Shown here: piece by piece, positions 18,237 to 26,168 of the stretch
Numbering within the stretch: the first letter of the stretch is position 1
How the letters are laid out: each line of letters begins with the position of its first letter
Origin: Paenibacillus sp. J2TS4
Lineage (GTDB): Bacteria; Bacillota; Bacilli; Paenibacillales; NBRC-103111
Assembly (NCBI RefSeq): GCF_018403245.1
Contig: NZ_BOSH01000006.1
Coordinates: forward strand, 186,001-250,000
Direction of reading: 5' to 3'
Length of the DNA stretch: 64,000 nucleotides
The notes under the pieces: generated by a model
Databases searched by the model: none
What the model was told of the DNA's origin: nothing
Seen by the model: only the letters and a program-made list of their open reading frames with translations
Translations under genes and position numbers: made by a program

Positions 18237-18960
18237 GTCCGGTCATCTCCAGGAAAATTTTCTCCAATGAATCGTTAGATTTGAAATGATCCTGCATTTC
18301 CTTGAAGGTTCCACAGAAGCGGATCACTCCCTTGTCGATGATGGCCACCCGATCGCATAATTTCTCCGCAACCTCCAGCACATGAGTCGAGAAGAAGACG
18401 GTTTTGCCTGCATTGGTATGCTCCCTCATCATTTCCTTCAAGGTATAGGAGGATTTGGGGTCCAGTCCAGTTAAGGGCTCATCGAGAATCCAGACGGACG
18501 GATTGTGAATCAATACGCCCATGATGACGATTTTTTGTCTCATCCCGTGAGAGTAGCTTTGAATCGGATCGGATAGAACGGATTCCAGATTGAAGCGGCG
18601 GGCCAATTCATCGATCCGCGGCTTGCGTACTTCTTTGGGCACATCGTACATATCGGCCATGAAGTTCAAATATTCAAGGCCTTTCAGTCTTAAGAACAGG
18701 TCGGGACTATCCGGAACGTAGCCGAACTGTTTCTTGGCTTCTAAGGAATGCTTGGCGGCATCTACTCCATTAATATGGATGGTGCCCTGATCGGGACTGA
18801 TAATGCCGGTAATCATTTTAATCGTTGTCGTTTTGCCCGCGCCGTTAGGACCGAGGAATCCGAAGATTTCTCCTTGCGGGATCGTTAATGTCAGATTATC
18901 GACCGCTTTGTGGACTCCGTTGTAAATTTTGGTAACATTGGCTAATTCAATCATCCGCAT
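18229..18960 (-). CDS. ABC transporter ATP-binding protein
   Basis: This 243-residue ATPase drives the adjacent permease. Walker A is GPNGAGKTTT, the signature is SYSHGMRQK (Gly-variant of LSGGQ), and Walker B is VWILDEPLTGLDP. GGAGGG lies right before the ATG. The YSHGM signature is typical of ABC-2-type exporters such as drug, lantibiotic-immunity or Ecs-like systems. Confidence 0.93.
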   Translation of the reverse strand: MRMIELANVTKIYNGVHKAVDNLTLTIPQGEIFGFLGPNGAGKTTTIKMITGIISPDQGTIHINGVDAAKHSLEAKKQFGYVPDSPDLFLRLKGLEYLNFMADMYDVPKEVRKPRIDELARRFNLESVLSDPIQSYSHGMRQKIVIMGVLIHNPSVWILDEPLTGLDPKSSYTLKEMMREHTNAGKTVFFSTHVLEVAEKLCDRVAIIDKGVIRFCGTFKEMQDHFKSNDSLEKIFLEMTGHE

Positions 18961-19233
18961 TTCCCTCCGGTGAATTATAATAAGGGGCTTATAACGGGTA
19001 GGGTACCCCGTCGGCTGCTCACATAATTACGATATAGAGACCGTACCATAACAGGGTTCACTTAAAGCTTCGGTCACGGTTACCCCCATTCTCTATTCAT
19101 AATACGATTAACTCAGTTGGTTAGTTTCATAGGAATGAAATAAGTGTTAGGAAACATTTGGGAATAGGTGAGGATGGTTTGCTGTGCAAGGCGGAATAAG
19201 ATGGTCTTATATGCGAAATGCGAATCTATAGTT
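18961..19233. other. Non-coding interval
   Basis: This interval separates the ABC operon from pepF. A TATAAT on the minus strand at 18974-18979 is too close to the ATPase start to be its promoter. I see no gene. Confidence 0.5.
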
Positions 19234-19265
19234 GAAAAAGCGCCCGGAAATAGCTCCGGACGCTT
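19234..19265 (-). terminator. Terminator of pepF
   Basis: Read on the minus strand, AAGCGTCCGGA pairs with TCCGGGCGCTT (one G-U) around a 6-base loop, followed by TTTC. Confidence 0.85.
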
Positions 19266-19326
19266 CTGAAGGCGCCTACCGGCACGCGTTGAGGCGGGCA
19301 TGGGGAGGTTTCAATCCCATGGCCGC

Positions 19327-21231
19327 TTACTTGGCCAGCTGTTCCATCTGTTCGATGACGTCTTGAAAGACGCTCATAGCTTGCTTGATCGGCTCCGGCG
19401 AGGACATATCCACACCGGCCCGCTGCAGAATGTTAATCGGATAGTCGCTGCTGCCGCTTTGAAGGAATCCGAGGTAGCGTTCGAGCGCCGGTTGCCCCTC
19501 CTCCAATATTTGCTTGGCGAAGCTGGTCGCCGCAGAGAATCCGGTTGAATATTTGTATACATAGAAGCTGCTGTAGAAATGAGGGATACGCGCCCATTCC
19601 ATCTCTATATCCTGATCCACGACCATTCCGGTTCCGTGGTATTTCTTGTTCAAATCATAGTAGATTTGACTGAAGTCCTGATGAGTAAGTGATTCTCCCT
19701 GCTCTGTTTTCTCGTGGATGATCATTTCGAACTCGGCAAACATGGTTTGCCGGAACAGGGTGGTCCGGAATTGATCGGCGTAATAGGTGAGCAGGAACAT
19801 CTTAGCTTTAGGATCGGTCGTCTTTTTCAATAAATAATCCATCAGCAAAGCTTCGTTCAAGGTGGAGGCCACTTCCGCCAAGAAAATCGGGTACTGGGCA
19901 TAGCGGTACTTCTGATTTTCGTCCGATAGGTAGGAATGCATCGCATGGCCCATTTCATGAGTGAGTGTGAACATGCTGTTCAAGTTATCTTTATGGTTTA
20001 ACAGCACATAGGGATGAGTGCCGTAGGCTCCCCAGCTGTAGGCTCCGCTTCGCTTGCCTTCATTCTCGTAAATATCGATCCAGCGATCGGCGAATCCTTG
20101 CTTCAGAACGGTCAAGTAATTGTCTCCAAGCGGCTTCAGACTGTCGAGCACCATTTGTTGAGCTTCCTCATACGGAATTTCCCACTTAAACTCTTCTACA
20201 AGCGGAGCGAACAAATCATACATGTGCAATTCGTCCACCTTCAGCAGATCTTTGCGCAGCTTCATATAACGGTGAAGAAGCGGCAGGGAGTCGTGCACCG
20301 TATCGATCAAATTCGTATAGACTTCCTTCGGGATGTTATCCCCGAACAAAGCCGCTTCCAGAACGGAAGGGTACTTCCTCACTTTCGAGTAGAAAACGTT
20401 CTTGCCGATGTTGGAGCTTAAAGTGGCTCCGAACGTGTTTTTGTTTTTCCGATAGGTGGAGTACATCGCATCAAAGGCATTCTTTCGGACCGTGCGATCT
20501 TTACTTTCCATAAACTGGATATATCTTCCGTGAGTCAGCTCGATCTCTTCACCGTCTTCATTTGCAATCTTCGGAAATTTCATGTCCGCATTGTTCAACA
20601 TGCCGAAGATCGTTTCGGATGATCTGGAAATGCTGCCGACCTGGGCCAAGAGGGCTTCTTCAGATTGGGACAGGATGTGTGCTTTTTGACGGAGCATCTC
20701 TTCGAGCGTCCGTTTGTAGAAGCTGAGCTCCGGGTGACGAATGAGAGCATTAATCTCTGCCTCAGACAACGATAATATTTCCGGGGTTATAAAAGATAGA
20801 GCTTCATTCACTTCTACGCTCAGCTTTCTTGCTTTCTCCGCAAGTGCCTGATAAGCCGGTTCTGCCATATCTTCATGGTGCTTCATATTGGAATACACAT
20901 AAAGTCTTTCGATATGTAGGGAAATTTGGTCTTCGAGCTCAAAACACCGCTTCATTGCAGACGGATCGTTCAGATTGCCCCGAAATGGAGCGACGTCTTT
21001 AATCAACTGCTTAACTTCATCGTATTCTTTATCCCAAGCTTTCTGATCTGGGAACAGGTCTTCCAGTTTCCAAGTATTCTCCTGTGCTACCTCCGAACGC
21101 TTAGCTACTTGATTCATAGGAGCCCTCCTTAATGAATGAGATGGTGTTGCGGCTTCTCGTGCCGAGGCCATCGGGAAACCGATGGTTACAAAAAGCATAC
21201 AGAAGGATATGGCAACAGGAATCGTCCGCAT
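19327..21231 (-). CDS. pepF: Oligoendopeptidase F, with an exported and a cytosolic start
   Basis: This M3-family zinc metallopeptidase cleaves short peptides. The zinc motif THEMGHAMH is present and length is normal. The full frame (634 aa) opens with a signal peptide, MRTIPVAISFCMLFVTIGF then PMASA as a cleavage site, behind AGGAGG with 9-base spacing. A second in-frame ATG (Met39, 21117) opens the usual PepF sequence MNQVAKRSEV and has its own perfect AAGGAGG six bases upstream. PepF is normally cytosolic, so two forms may be made. The enzyme call is firm; dual localisation is inferred. Confidence 0.92.
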   Translation of the reverse strand: MRTIPVAISFCMLFVTIGFPMASAREAATPSHSLRRAPMNQVAKRSEVAQENTWKLEDLFPDQKAWDKEYDEVKQLIKDVAPFRGNLNDPSAMKRCFELEDQISLHIERLYVYSNMKHHEDMAEPAYQALAEKARKLSVEVNEALSFITPEILSLSEAEINALIRHPELSFYKRTLEEMLRQKAHILSQSEEALLAQVGSISRSSETIFGMLNNADMKFPKIANEDGEEIELTHGRYIQFMESKDRTVRKNAFDAMYSTYRKNKNTFGATLSSNIGKNVFYSKVRKYPSVLEAALFGDNIPKEVYTNLIDTVHDSLPLLHRYMKLRKDLLKVDELHMYDLFAPLVEEFKWEIPYEEAQQMVLDSLKPLGDNYLTVLKQGFADRWIDIYENEGKRSGAYSWGAYGTHPYVLLNHKDNLNSMFTLTHEMGHAMHSYLSDENQKYRYAQYPIFLAEVASTLNEALLMDYLLKKTTDPKAKMFLLTYYADQFRTTLFRQTMFAEFEMIIHEKTEQGESLTHQDFSQIYYDLNKKYHGTGMVVDQDIEMEWARIPHFYSSFYVYKYSTGFSAATSFAKQILEEGQPALERYLGFLQSGSSDYPINILQRAGVDMSSPEPIKQAMSVFQDVIEQMEQLAK

Positions 21232-21317
21232 CTTTGAACTCCTCCTATTATTTTTCCTCTAGTATGAACCGGCACCTTCATTATTATAAAACATTTTTCA
21301 AATCGTGGTTACTGTTT

Positions 21318-21503
21318 CTACTGAGAGCCTGCAGTAAAAAACATGTACACGATCAGAAAGAAAGAAAAGCAGATTAGAACCAGAGTGGTCAAGGCGAGAA
21401 ATTTTCTTATTCTGTCGGGGATGGAATCTCTCTTCAAAATGAGAACTCCCGCTAAACAGAACGAAACAATAACAAAGGTGAGGACGGTCTTGGAGTCGAG
21501 CAA
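21318..21503 (-). CDS. Small two-helix membrane protein
   Basis: This 61-residue protein has two hydrophobic segments (VLTFVIVSFCLAGVLIL and FLALTTLVLICFSFFLIVY) joined by a basic loop. GAGGTG lies 7 bases before a TTG start, a good ribosome site. It is not a recognised family. It sits between pepF and the TPP enzyme gene, divergent from the latter. Confidence 0.6.
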   Translation of the reverse strand: MLDSKTVLTFVIVSFCLAGVLILKRDSIPDRIRKFLALTTLVLICFSFFLIVYMFFTAGSQ

Positions 21504-21647
21504 TTCATTTCACCTCATAACAGTGTAGTGTGCATTTTATTATGTTCTGCAAAGAAGAGGGAAAATCCTGCTCGCAGGTAAAACCGGAATGAGAGGCGCT
21601 CCAAAAGCTCAAACTAACGTATCATTGCTAGATAAGGAGAGAATTTC

Positions 21648-23321
21648 ATGAATGCAGTTATAGAAGAGAAGCTAAGCAAGCCTGTCTTGGCCGGACAACC
21701 TGAACTGAGAACGATGACGGTCTCCCAGTTTATCGTCAAGCAATTGAAAGAGTGGGGGGTTCGCCGGATTTATGGAGTTATTGGCGATTCCACCTTTTAT
21801 TTATTGGATGAGTTGTCGGCACAAGAGGATATCCAATATATTGCTTGTCGTCATGAAGGAGCGGCGGCCCTGATGGCTTCGGCCGAAGCGAAGCTAACAG
21901 GGAGACTGGGAGTCTGTCTTGCCACAAGCGGTCCGGGAATCGCCAACTTGCTGAACGGCCTGGCGGATGCTGCTGCGGATCGTGCAGGAGTACTCGCTCT
22001 AACCGGCCAGGTGGCCACGGACGAGCTCGGGACGGGAGCCAAACAAGAAATCAACCAGCAGCTGCTGATTCAGGCGATTACAGAGCAGAGCGAGCTGCTC
22101 TGTCACCCGGACGCGCTGCCGCCATTGCTGCAAAGGTTGCTCGTTCAAGCGGCCCTGCATGGCAAAGTAGCGCATCTTGCGATCCCGAAGGACATGTTTC
22201 CGAAGAAGGTCAAAGGAAACATCGTTCCCTATTCCGCCCACCTTCATCAGCAAGTTCGGACTCCTTGCGAGCTGTGGGAGGAAGCGGCGGAGAAGCTGGA
22301 TGCGGCATTGCGCCCAGTCGTCTATGTCGGCCGGGGAGCGGATAAAGCGGCGCACGAGGTGGTTCGGCTCGCTGAAAAGCTGGACGCTCCCATCATCACG
22401 ACGCTACCCGCGCGTCCGCTTGTACCGAACGACCATCCGCTGTACTTGGGCGGATTGGGCCAAGCGGGGAGCGAGCCCTCCAGCGTGCTTCTGGCGGAAA
22501 GCGATAGAGTGCTGATGCTGGGGGCAACTTGGTGGCCGGAGGACTATGTCCCGGCACAAGCGCCCATCCTGCAAATCGATATCGCTCCCGCGCAGATCGG
22601 AGCGGGCCATCCGCTCGCGCAAGGCATCGTCGCCGATCTCGCGTCCGGGGTAAGCGAGCTGGCGGAGAGGCTCGGCCGGCAGCCCGACCGGACAGAATGG
22701 CGGGAGCGGACTGCCAAGCTGCGGGAAGCCTGGAAGCAGCGCATGGAGCAGGAGGCCGCCCTGGAGGGAAGCCCGCTTCCTCCTCAGGCGGTCATGTCCA
22801 TTCTGTCCGGGCAGGTTAGCACCGATGCCATTCTAACGGTCGATACCGGAGATCATACGCTGTGGTTTAACAGGATCTATCAAGCCAGAGAACAACAGCG
22901 GGTGCTGATCTCCGGACGTTGGAGAACGCTGGGCTTCGCTCTGCCTGCCGCTATTGCCGCACAGCTCTGCCATCCGGAACGCCAGGTAGTGGCTATTGCC
23001 GGAGATGGAGGTTCTGTTCAGACGCTGATGGAATTCCAAACCGCGGCAGAATTAGCCCTTCCAATTGTGCTGATCGTTATGAACAATGGGGCTTATGCGA
23101 TGGAACGGAATCGAATGCAGGTGGAAGGGCTGAGCCTAATGGGCAGCGCTATCCGCAATCCGGACTTTGCCGGAATAGCTGCGGCATGCGGAGGATATGG
23201 CTGCCGGGTAGAAGACAGAAACGGCTTAAGGGCAGCGCTAAAGGAGGCAATGGCCCGCAAGCACCCTTCGCTGATCGAAGTGGTGTGCGATGACATGATG
23301 GTTCCCCATACGTCCATGTAA
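21648..23321 (+). CDS. Thiamine-diphosphate enzyme, pyruvate oxidase-like
   Basis: This 557-residue protein has the three-domain TPP-enzyme layout. The N-terminal Pyr domain has the catalytic Glu in ACRHEGAAALMA, a central domain follows, and the C-terminal PP domain has the Mg-TPP motif GDGGSVQTLMEFQTA ending in VIMNN-like VLIVMNNGAY. Among this family (acetolactate synthase, pyruvate oxidase, pyruvate decarboxylase) the sequence GDSTFYLLDEL and the short C-terminus fit pyruvate oxidase/PoxB-like proteins best. AAGGAGAG precedes the ATG. It is monocistronic. The exact substrate is uncertain. Confidence 0.85.
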   Translation: MNAVIEEKLSKPVLAGQPELRTMTVSQFIVKQLKEWGVRRIYGVIGDSTFYLLDELSAQEDIQYIACRHEGAAALMASAEAKLTGRLGVCLATSGPGIANLLNGLADAAADRAGVLALTGQVATDELGTGAKQEINQQLLIQAITEQSELLCHPDALPPLLQRLLVQAALHGKVAHLAIPKDMFPKKVKGNIVPYSAHLHQQVRTPCELWEEAAEKLDAALRPVVYVGRGADKAAHEVVRLAEKLDAPIITTLPARPLVPNDHPLYLGGLGQAGSEPSSVLLAESDRVLMLGATWWPEDYVPAQAPILQIDIAPAQIGAGHPLAQGIVADLASGVSELAERLGRQPDRTEWRERTAKLREAWKQRMEQEAALEGSPLPPQAVMSILSGQVSTDAILTVDTGDHTLWFNRIYQAREQQRVLISGRWRTLGFALPAAIAAQLCHPERQVVAIAGDGGSVQTLMEFQTAAELALPIVLIVMNNGAYAMERNRMQVEGLSLMGSAIRNPDFAGIAAACGGYGCRVEDRNGLRAALKEAMARKHPSLIEVVCDDMMVPHTSM

Positions 23322-23391
23322 GTTTAGGGCCCCACTTAGGATAAATACCAATAGCCTTACAGGCTTGTTATGCTGGCTCTTTACTGGCTGG

Positions 23392-23440
23392 CCCGTTACT
23401 GCTGGTTCCTAATGGCAGGAACCGTTACTACGGGACTTTT
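23392..23440 (+). terminator. Candidate terminator of the TPP enzyme gene
   Basis: GGTTCCT/AGGAACC (23404-23423) is nested inside CCCGT/ACGGG (23392-23434) and followed by CTTTT. Confidence 0.5.
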
Positions 23441-23521
23441 GGTCAATAATCGCATGATTTATAAATTGGGAGGAACTTTATGAGGGGGATGGAATAAGAT
23501 AGAAGAAATAAAGCATTTTAC

Positions 23522-23569
23522 ACAAAAATAAAGCTTGGCCACTATCTGTCAGGGATAGCGGTCAAGCTT
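23522..23569 (-). terminator. Terminator of the TerC gene
   Basis: A 16-base near-perfect stem (AAGCTTGACCGCTATC on the minus strand with its partner at 23531-23546) is followed on the minus strand by TTTATTTTTG. Confidence 0.9.
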
Positions 23570-23595
23570 CGTCTTAGAGGAATAAGCCGTTATCG

Positions 23596-24279
23596 TTAAT
23601 GTCCGGCTGGGCTGGGCGAGTTTTGAGTCCGGTTTTTACGCAGCCCCAACATAAGCACAACGACGATGACGATGACAACGAAAGCCCATTTGGCAATGGG
23701 GGAAACAAACAGCAAGTTGTGGACGAAAGGCTCGTCGGTAATCATTTTCGCTGCAGTGAATGCGAGCACTCCAGAGCCGATGTAGATAATCCACGGGAAG
23801 CGGGTCATCAGTCTCAGGAATAGGGTGCTGCCCCAAATCATGATAGGGACACTAATCAACAGTCCAATAATAACAAGTAAATAATTTCCATGTGCTGCGC
23901 CAGCGATAGCGAGCACGTTATCCAATCCCATCACCGTATCTGCGATCAGAATAGTGGAGATGGCTCCCCAAATGCTGGTTTTTGCCTTTAATTCATGATC
24001 CTTGTTATCGACCAAAAGCTTGTAGGCGATCCAGATAAGCAGAATACCACCAACCAGCAACAGTCCCGGAAACTTCAAAAGCCAGGTCACGGCCAGAGTA
24101 GCGGAGGCGCGAATAATGACGGCGCCGAGCGTTCCAATAATGATTACTTTTTTTTGCATTTCTTTGGGAACGTTACGCGCGGCCAAGCCGATGACGATCG
24201 CATTGTCTCCGGCCAGTACCAGATCAATAATAATAATGTTGATTAGTGCGATGAGGAACGTGATGGATAGGAAATCCAT
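23596..24279 (-). CDS. TerC-family membrane protein, probable manganese exporter
   Basis: This 227-residue polytopic protein has seven hydrophobic segments and the TerC acidic membrane motifs DLVLAGDNAIVIG and ADTVMGLDNVLA. Bacillus relatives YkoY/YceF (MeeY/MeeF) export Mn(II) to secreted metalloenzymes. A longer start at 24312 is rejected because AAAGGAG lies before the ATG at 24279. A manganese-sensing yybP-ykoY riboswitch about 300 bases upstream makes a manganese role likely. Confidence 0.93.
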   Translation of the reverse strand: MDFLSITFLIALINIIIIDLVLAGDNAIVIGLAARNVPKEMQKKVIIIGTLGAVIIRASATLAVTWLLKFPGLLLVGGILLIWIAYKLLVDNKDHELKAKTSIWGAISTILIADTVMGLDNVLAIAGAAHGNYLLVIIGLLISVPIMIWGSTLFLRLMTRFPWIIYIGSGVLAFTAAKMITDEPFVHNLLFVSPIAKWAFVVIVIVVVLMLGLRKNRTQNSPSPAGH

Positions 24280-24515
24280 AGGTATCACTCCTTTAAGAAA
24301 GTATAACCACATAACGAACGGTAACCATCACTTTCAGCTCCGTTAATTTCTGGGTGGGTGGATTTTCTAGACTCCTCCTTCGGCTTGCATTCCTGACCCT
24401 TTGAGGGGTGCAGAAAAAGATCAAATAGTAGAGCATCAGGAACGCCAAGCTCCGGAAACTTAGACGTTCCCTGATTAGGGTGTCCCGGAAAGGGACAAGA
24501 GAACAGCATATAGGA
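24280..24515 (-). other. Long structured leader between the riboswitch terminators and TerC
   Basis: About 235 bases with no convincing gene. On the minus strand the segment at 24435-24445 (CGTTCCTGAT) can pair either with ATCAGGGAACG at 24465-24475 or with TCAGGAATGC at 24387-24396, two mutually exclusive stems. A small TGTCCC/GGGACA hairpin lies at 24481-24497. Confidence 0.45.
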
Positions 24516-24551
24516 TAAAAAAAGACCTTCACCGGATTCGGTAAAGGTCTT
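24516..24551 (-). terminator. Second riboswitch terminator
   Basis: On the minus strand AAGACCTTTACCG and CGGTGAAGGTCTT form a 13-bp stem with a 4-base loop and a run of seven T. It is a very strong intrinsic terminator placed right after the first one. Confidence 0.92.
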
Positions 24552-24560
24552 GGAAAAACA

Positions 24561-24592
24561 GAAAAGACCTCTACCTTATCGGCAAAGGTCTT
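24561..24592 (-). terminator. First riboswitch terminator (expression platform)
   Basis: On the minus strand AAGACCTTTGCC pairs with GGTAGAGGTCTT, followed by TTCTGTTTTT. Its 5' arm ACCTTTG is also the 3' strand of the aptamer P1 helix, so aptamer folding and this terminator exclude each other. Confidence 0.85.
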
Positions 24593-24675
24593 GCTAACAA
24601 CGTAATGTTGCCAATAAAGCCGGGGACGAATCCCGAATTGACGACTTTATTGATTACTAGCTACTCCCCTTTGGG
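24581..24675 (-). promoter_or_regulatory. yybP-ykoY manganese riboswitch aptamer
   Basis: On the minus strand the conserved opening AAAGGGGAGTAGC, the middle AGTCGTCAATTCG with GGCTTTATTGGCAACA, and the closing GCAAGACCTTTG are all present in order and spacing, matching the Mn(II)-sensing yybP-ykoY class. It sits upstream of a TerC gene, its classic target. Mn binding should stabilise P1 and block the first terminator, turning the gene on. Confidence 0.93.
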
Positions 24676-24696
24676 ACGATATATATTACTTCAATA

Positions 24697-24726
24697 AGTA
24701 TGGCATGAGAGGGTAAATTTTGTCAA
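24697..24726 (-). promoter_or_regulatory. Promoter of the riboswitch-TerC transcript
   Basis: On the minus strand a perfect -35 TTGACA (24721-24726) is 18 bases from CATACT (24697-24702), placing the start near 24690, just before the aptamer. Confidence 0.75.
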
Positions 24727-24732
24727 GCCTAT

Positions 24733-24780
24733 TTTACCACATATAGAATTTATAAGTTTCTCCTCGCGGTCGCTCATCCT
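24733..24780. repeat. Dispersed repeat, copy A
   Basis: A 29-bp sequence (24733-24761) recurs exactly at 61457-61485, and a nearby 13-bp GGTCGCTCATCCT (24768-24780) recurs at 61539-61551. It is non-coding. Confidence 0.7.
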
Positions 24781-24800
24781 TGATGGACATCTAAATTTAT

Positions 24801-25046
24801 TTAAACTTCTCTAAAAGCGTCCAGAATAGCTTCGCGTTCTTCGGGGCTCCCCTCAAAGCGATCTGCAGAAAAACGATCCTCTACCCAGTGCATCATCTCC
24901 GGACGGCTCAAAAAAGTACGACAATCTTCCCCCCATTGATCCGAAATTTCACGAACAATCAACTGTTTGCCATTGACTTCAACCGACATCATATTCCAAT
25001 TGTCTCTTTTGTAAATCATATGTTTCTTGATCCGATTGTTTTTCAA
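24801..25046 (-). CDS. Small conserved-type protein of unknown function
   Basis: This 81-residue soluble, acidic-C-terminus protein has a TTG start with GAGGAA 7 bases upstream. Its body (SVEVNGKQLIVREISDQW, then RPEMMHWVEDRF) looks like a folded beta-then-helix domain. I do not recognise it. It sits alone between the TerC unit and the cold-shock gene; later Met codons are possible starts. Confidence 0.55.
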   Translation of the reverse strand: MKNNRIKKHMIYKRDNWNMMSVEVNGKQLIVREISDQWGEDCRTFLSRPEMMHWVEDRFSADRFEGSPEEREAILDAFREV

Positions 25047-25265
25047 AGTTAATTCCTCACTTTTTATGTAATATCAAATTTCGCTTTGGATGGGATAAAT
25101 TTTCCCTGCCATGGGATACAATATTCAGCCTTCCTGTATTGTAACTTATTTTGTGGATTGTGTCTCTTGGTTTCAGCGCTGACAAGGGGATGTCGGGATC
25201 CCGACTTGTCCGGGAGATTGTGAGCTGTAAGGAAAATAATTTATTGAAACTGGGGAAAAGGTGAC

Positions 25266-25294
25266 TTGAAATTGAATTTGCCAAGTGCTATAAT
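25266..25294 (+). promoter_or_regulatory. Strong promoter of the cold-shock gene
   Basis: TTGAAA (25266-25271), a 17-base spacer and TATAAT (25289-25294) with an extended TGC just before it. A TCGCCA/TGGCGA hairpin at 25304-25319 lies in the leader and may take part in temperature control. Confidence 0.85.
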
Positions 25295-25339
25295 AAGGTA
25301 CATTCGCCATAAATGGCGACATTTTAGGAGGTTGTTTAC

Positions 25340-25537
25340 TTGAAAGGTACAGTGAAATGGTTTAACGCAGAAAAAGGTTATGGTTTTATTCAAGTAGAGA
25401 ACGGCGACGACGTTTTCGTACACTTCTCTGCAATCCAAGGCGAAGGTTTTAAAACTTTGGACGAAGGCCAAGAGGTTGAATTTGACATTACGGAAGGCAA
25501 CCGTGGTCCTCAAGCAGCTAACGTCATTAAATTATAA
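25340..25537 (+). CDS. Cold-shock protein (CspA/CspB family)
   Basis: This 65-residue single-stranded nucleic-acid-binding protein acts as an RNA chaperone. It has KWFNAEKGYGFI (RNP1) and DVFVHF (RNP2) and normal family length. The start is TTG with AGGAGG 9 bases upstream. It is monocistronic with a strong promoter and terminator. The paralogue letter cannot be told. Confidence 0.97.
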   Translation: MKGTVKWFNAEKGYGFIQVENGDDVFVHFSAIQGEGFKTLDEGQEVEFDITEGNRGPQAANVIKL

Positions 25538-25580
25538 GATTAGGGAACACCACTTATAAATAATGTGCTAGCGAGTATGA

Positions 25581-25613
25581 AAGCAGCTCTTCTGTTCAGA
25601 AGGGCTGCTTTTT
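25581..25613 (+). terminator. Terminator of the cold-shock gene
   Basis: AAGCAGCTCTTCT and AGAAGGGCTGCTT form a stem (one G-U) around a 4-base loop, with a T run. Confidence 0.92.
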
Positions 25614-26104
25614 CGCGTGTACGGAGGCAAAGATTAATGGGCTACAGTGCATGCATATACGAAATGCCCAATCACGCGGCTGAAGGTACATTTCATTTAG
25701 TGTGTCCTTTTGAGCGTTATCCCATTGGCTCAGAAGGTGTTGTTTTAGACATGGGTTAACTCGATCTAGCCCAAGTATATACAGGAGCATTATTCTAGAA
25801 AGGATTACTGCAAAAAAGATCACAAGAATACATTAAATCCGTTTAAAAGGCAAGCACATAGCACATGCGGAGATAAAGACTAAGCACGATGTTCCAATAC
25901 AAGCTCTCTAAGGGCTTATAATGACTATCTGGAAGATCAGCCTAAATTAGCGGCAGGAGGTTCTTTTGCGGTTCCTCTCTTTTTCGTGTTCCTGAGTGAA
26001 GGGGATAGCGGTTAAAAGGGGACGGGAGAAGTGGGGGAAGTACAATGAGGTAGAAGATCGCTGATAGGATATAAGTATGTGCAAATGAATACGAGAGGAG
26101 ATTG
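25614..26104. other. Non-coding interval
   Basis: No supported gene. A TATAAT at 25917-25922 on the plus strand lacks a good -35. With the plus-strand terminator at 26105-26160 it could delimit a small RNA of about 230 bases, but this is weak. Confidence 0.4.
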
Positions 26105-26160
26105 GGTGGGACATAGACATAATTAGGGATCATTCGTACCGTCCATGTCCCACCGTTTTT
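26105..26160 (+). terminator. Orphan plus-strand terminator-like hairpin
   Basis: GGTGGGACAT pairs perfectly with ATGTCCCACC (26145-26154) across a 30-base loop, followed by GTTTTT. The T-run is on the plus strand although the nearest gene (26169-26996) is on the minus strand and ends here. Confidence 0.55.
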
Positions 26161-26168
26161 AGCAGTCG

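Noticed and set aside
24300..24500. 6S RNA in the TerC leader
   Set aside because: A few short strings resemble Bacillus 6S RNA but the closing stem and central bubble cannot be built.
25057..25284. 75-residue minus-strand frame
   Set aside because: It lies over the cold-shock promoter and has no ribosome site or recognisable composition.
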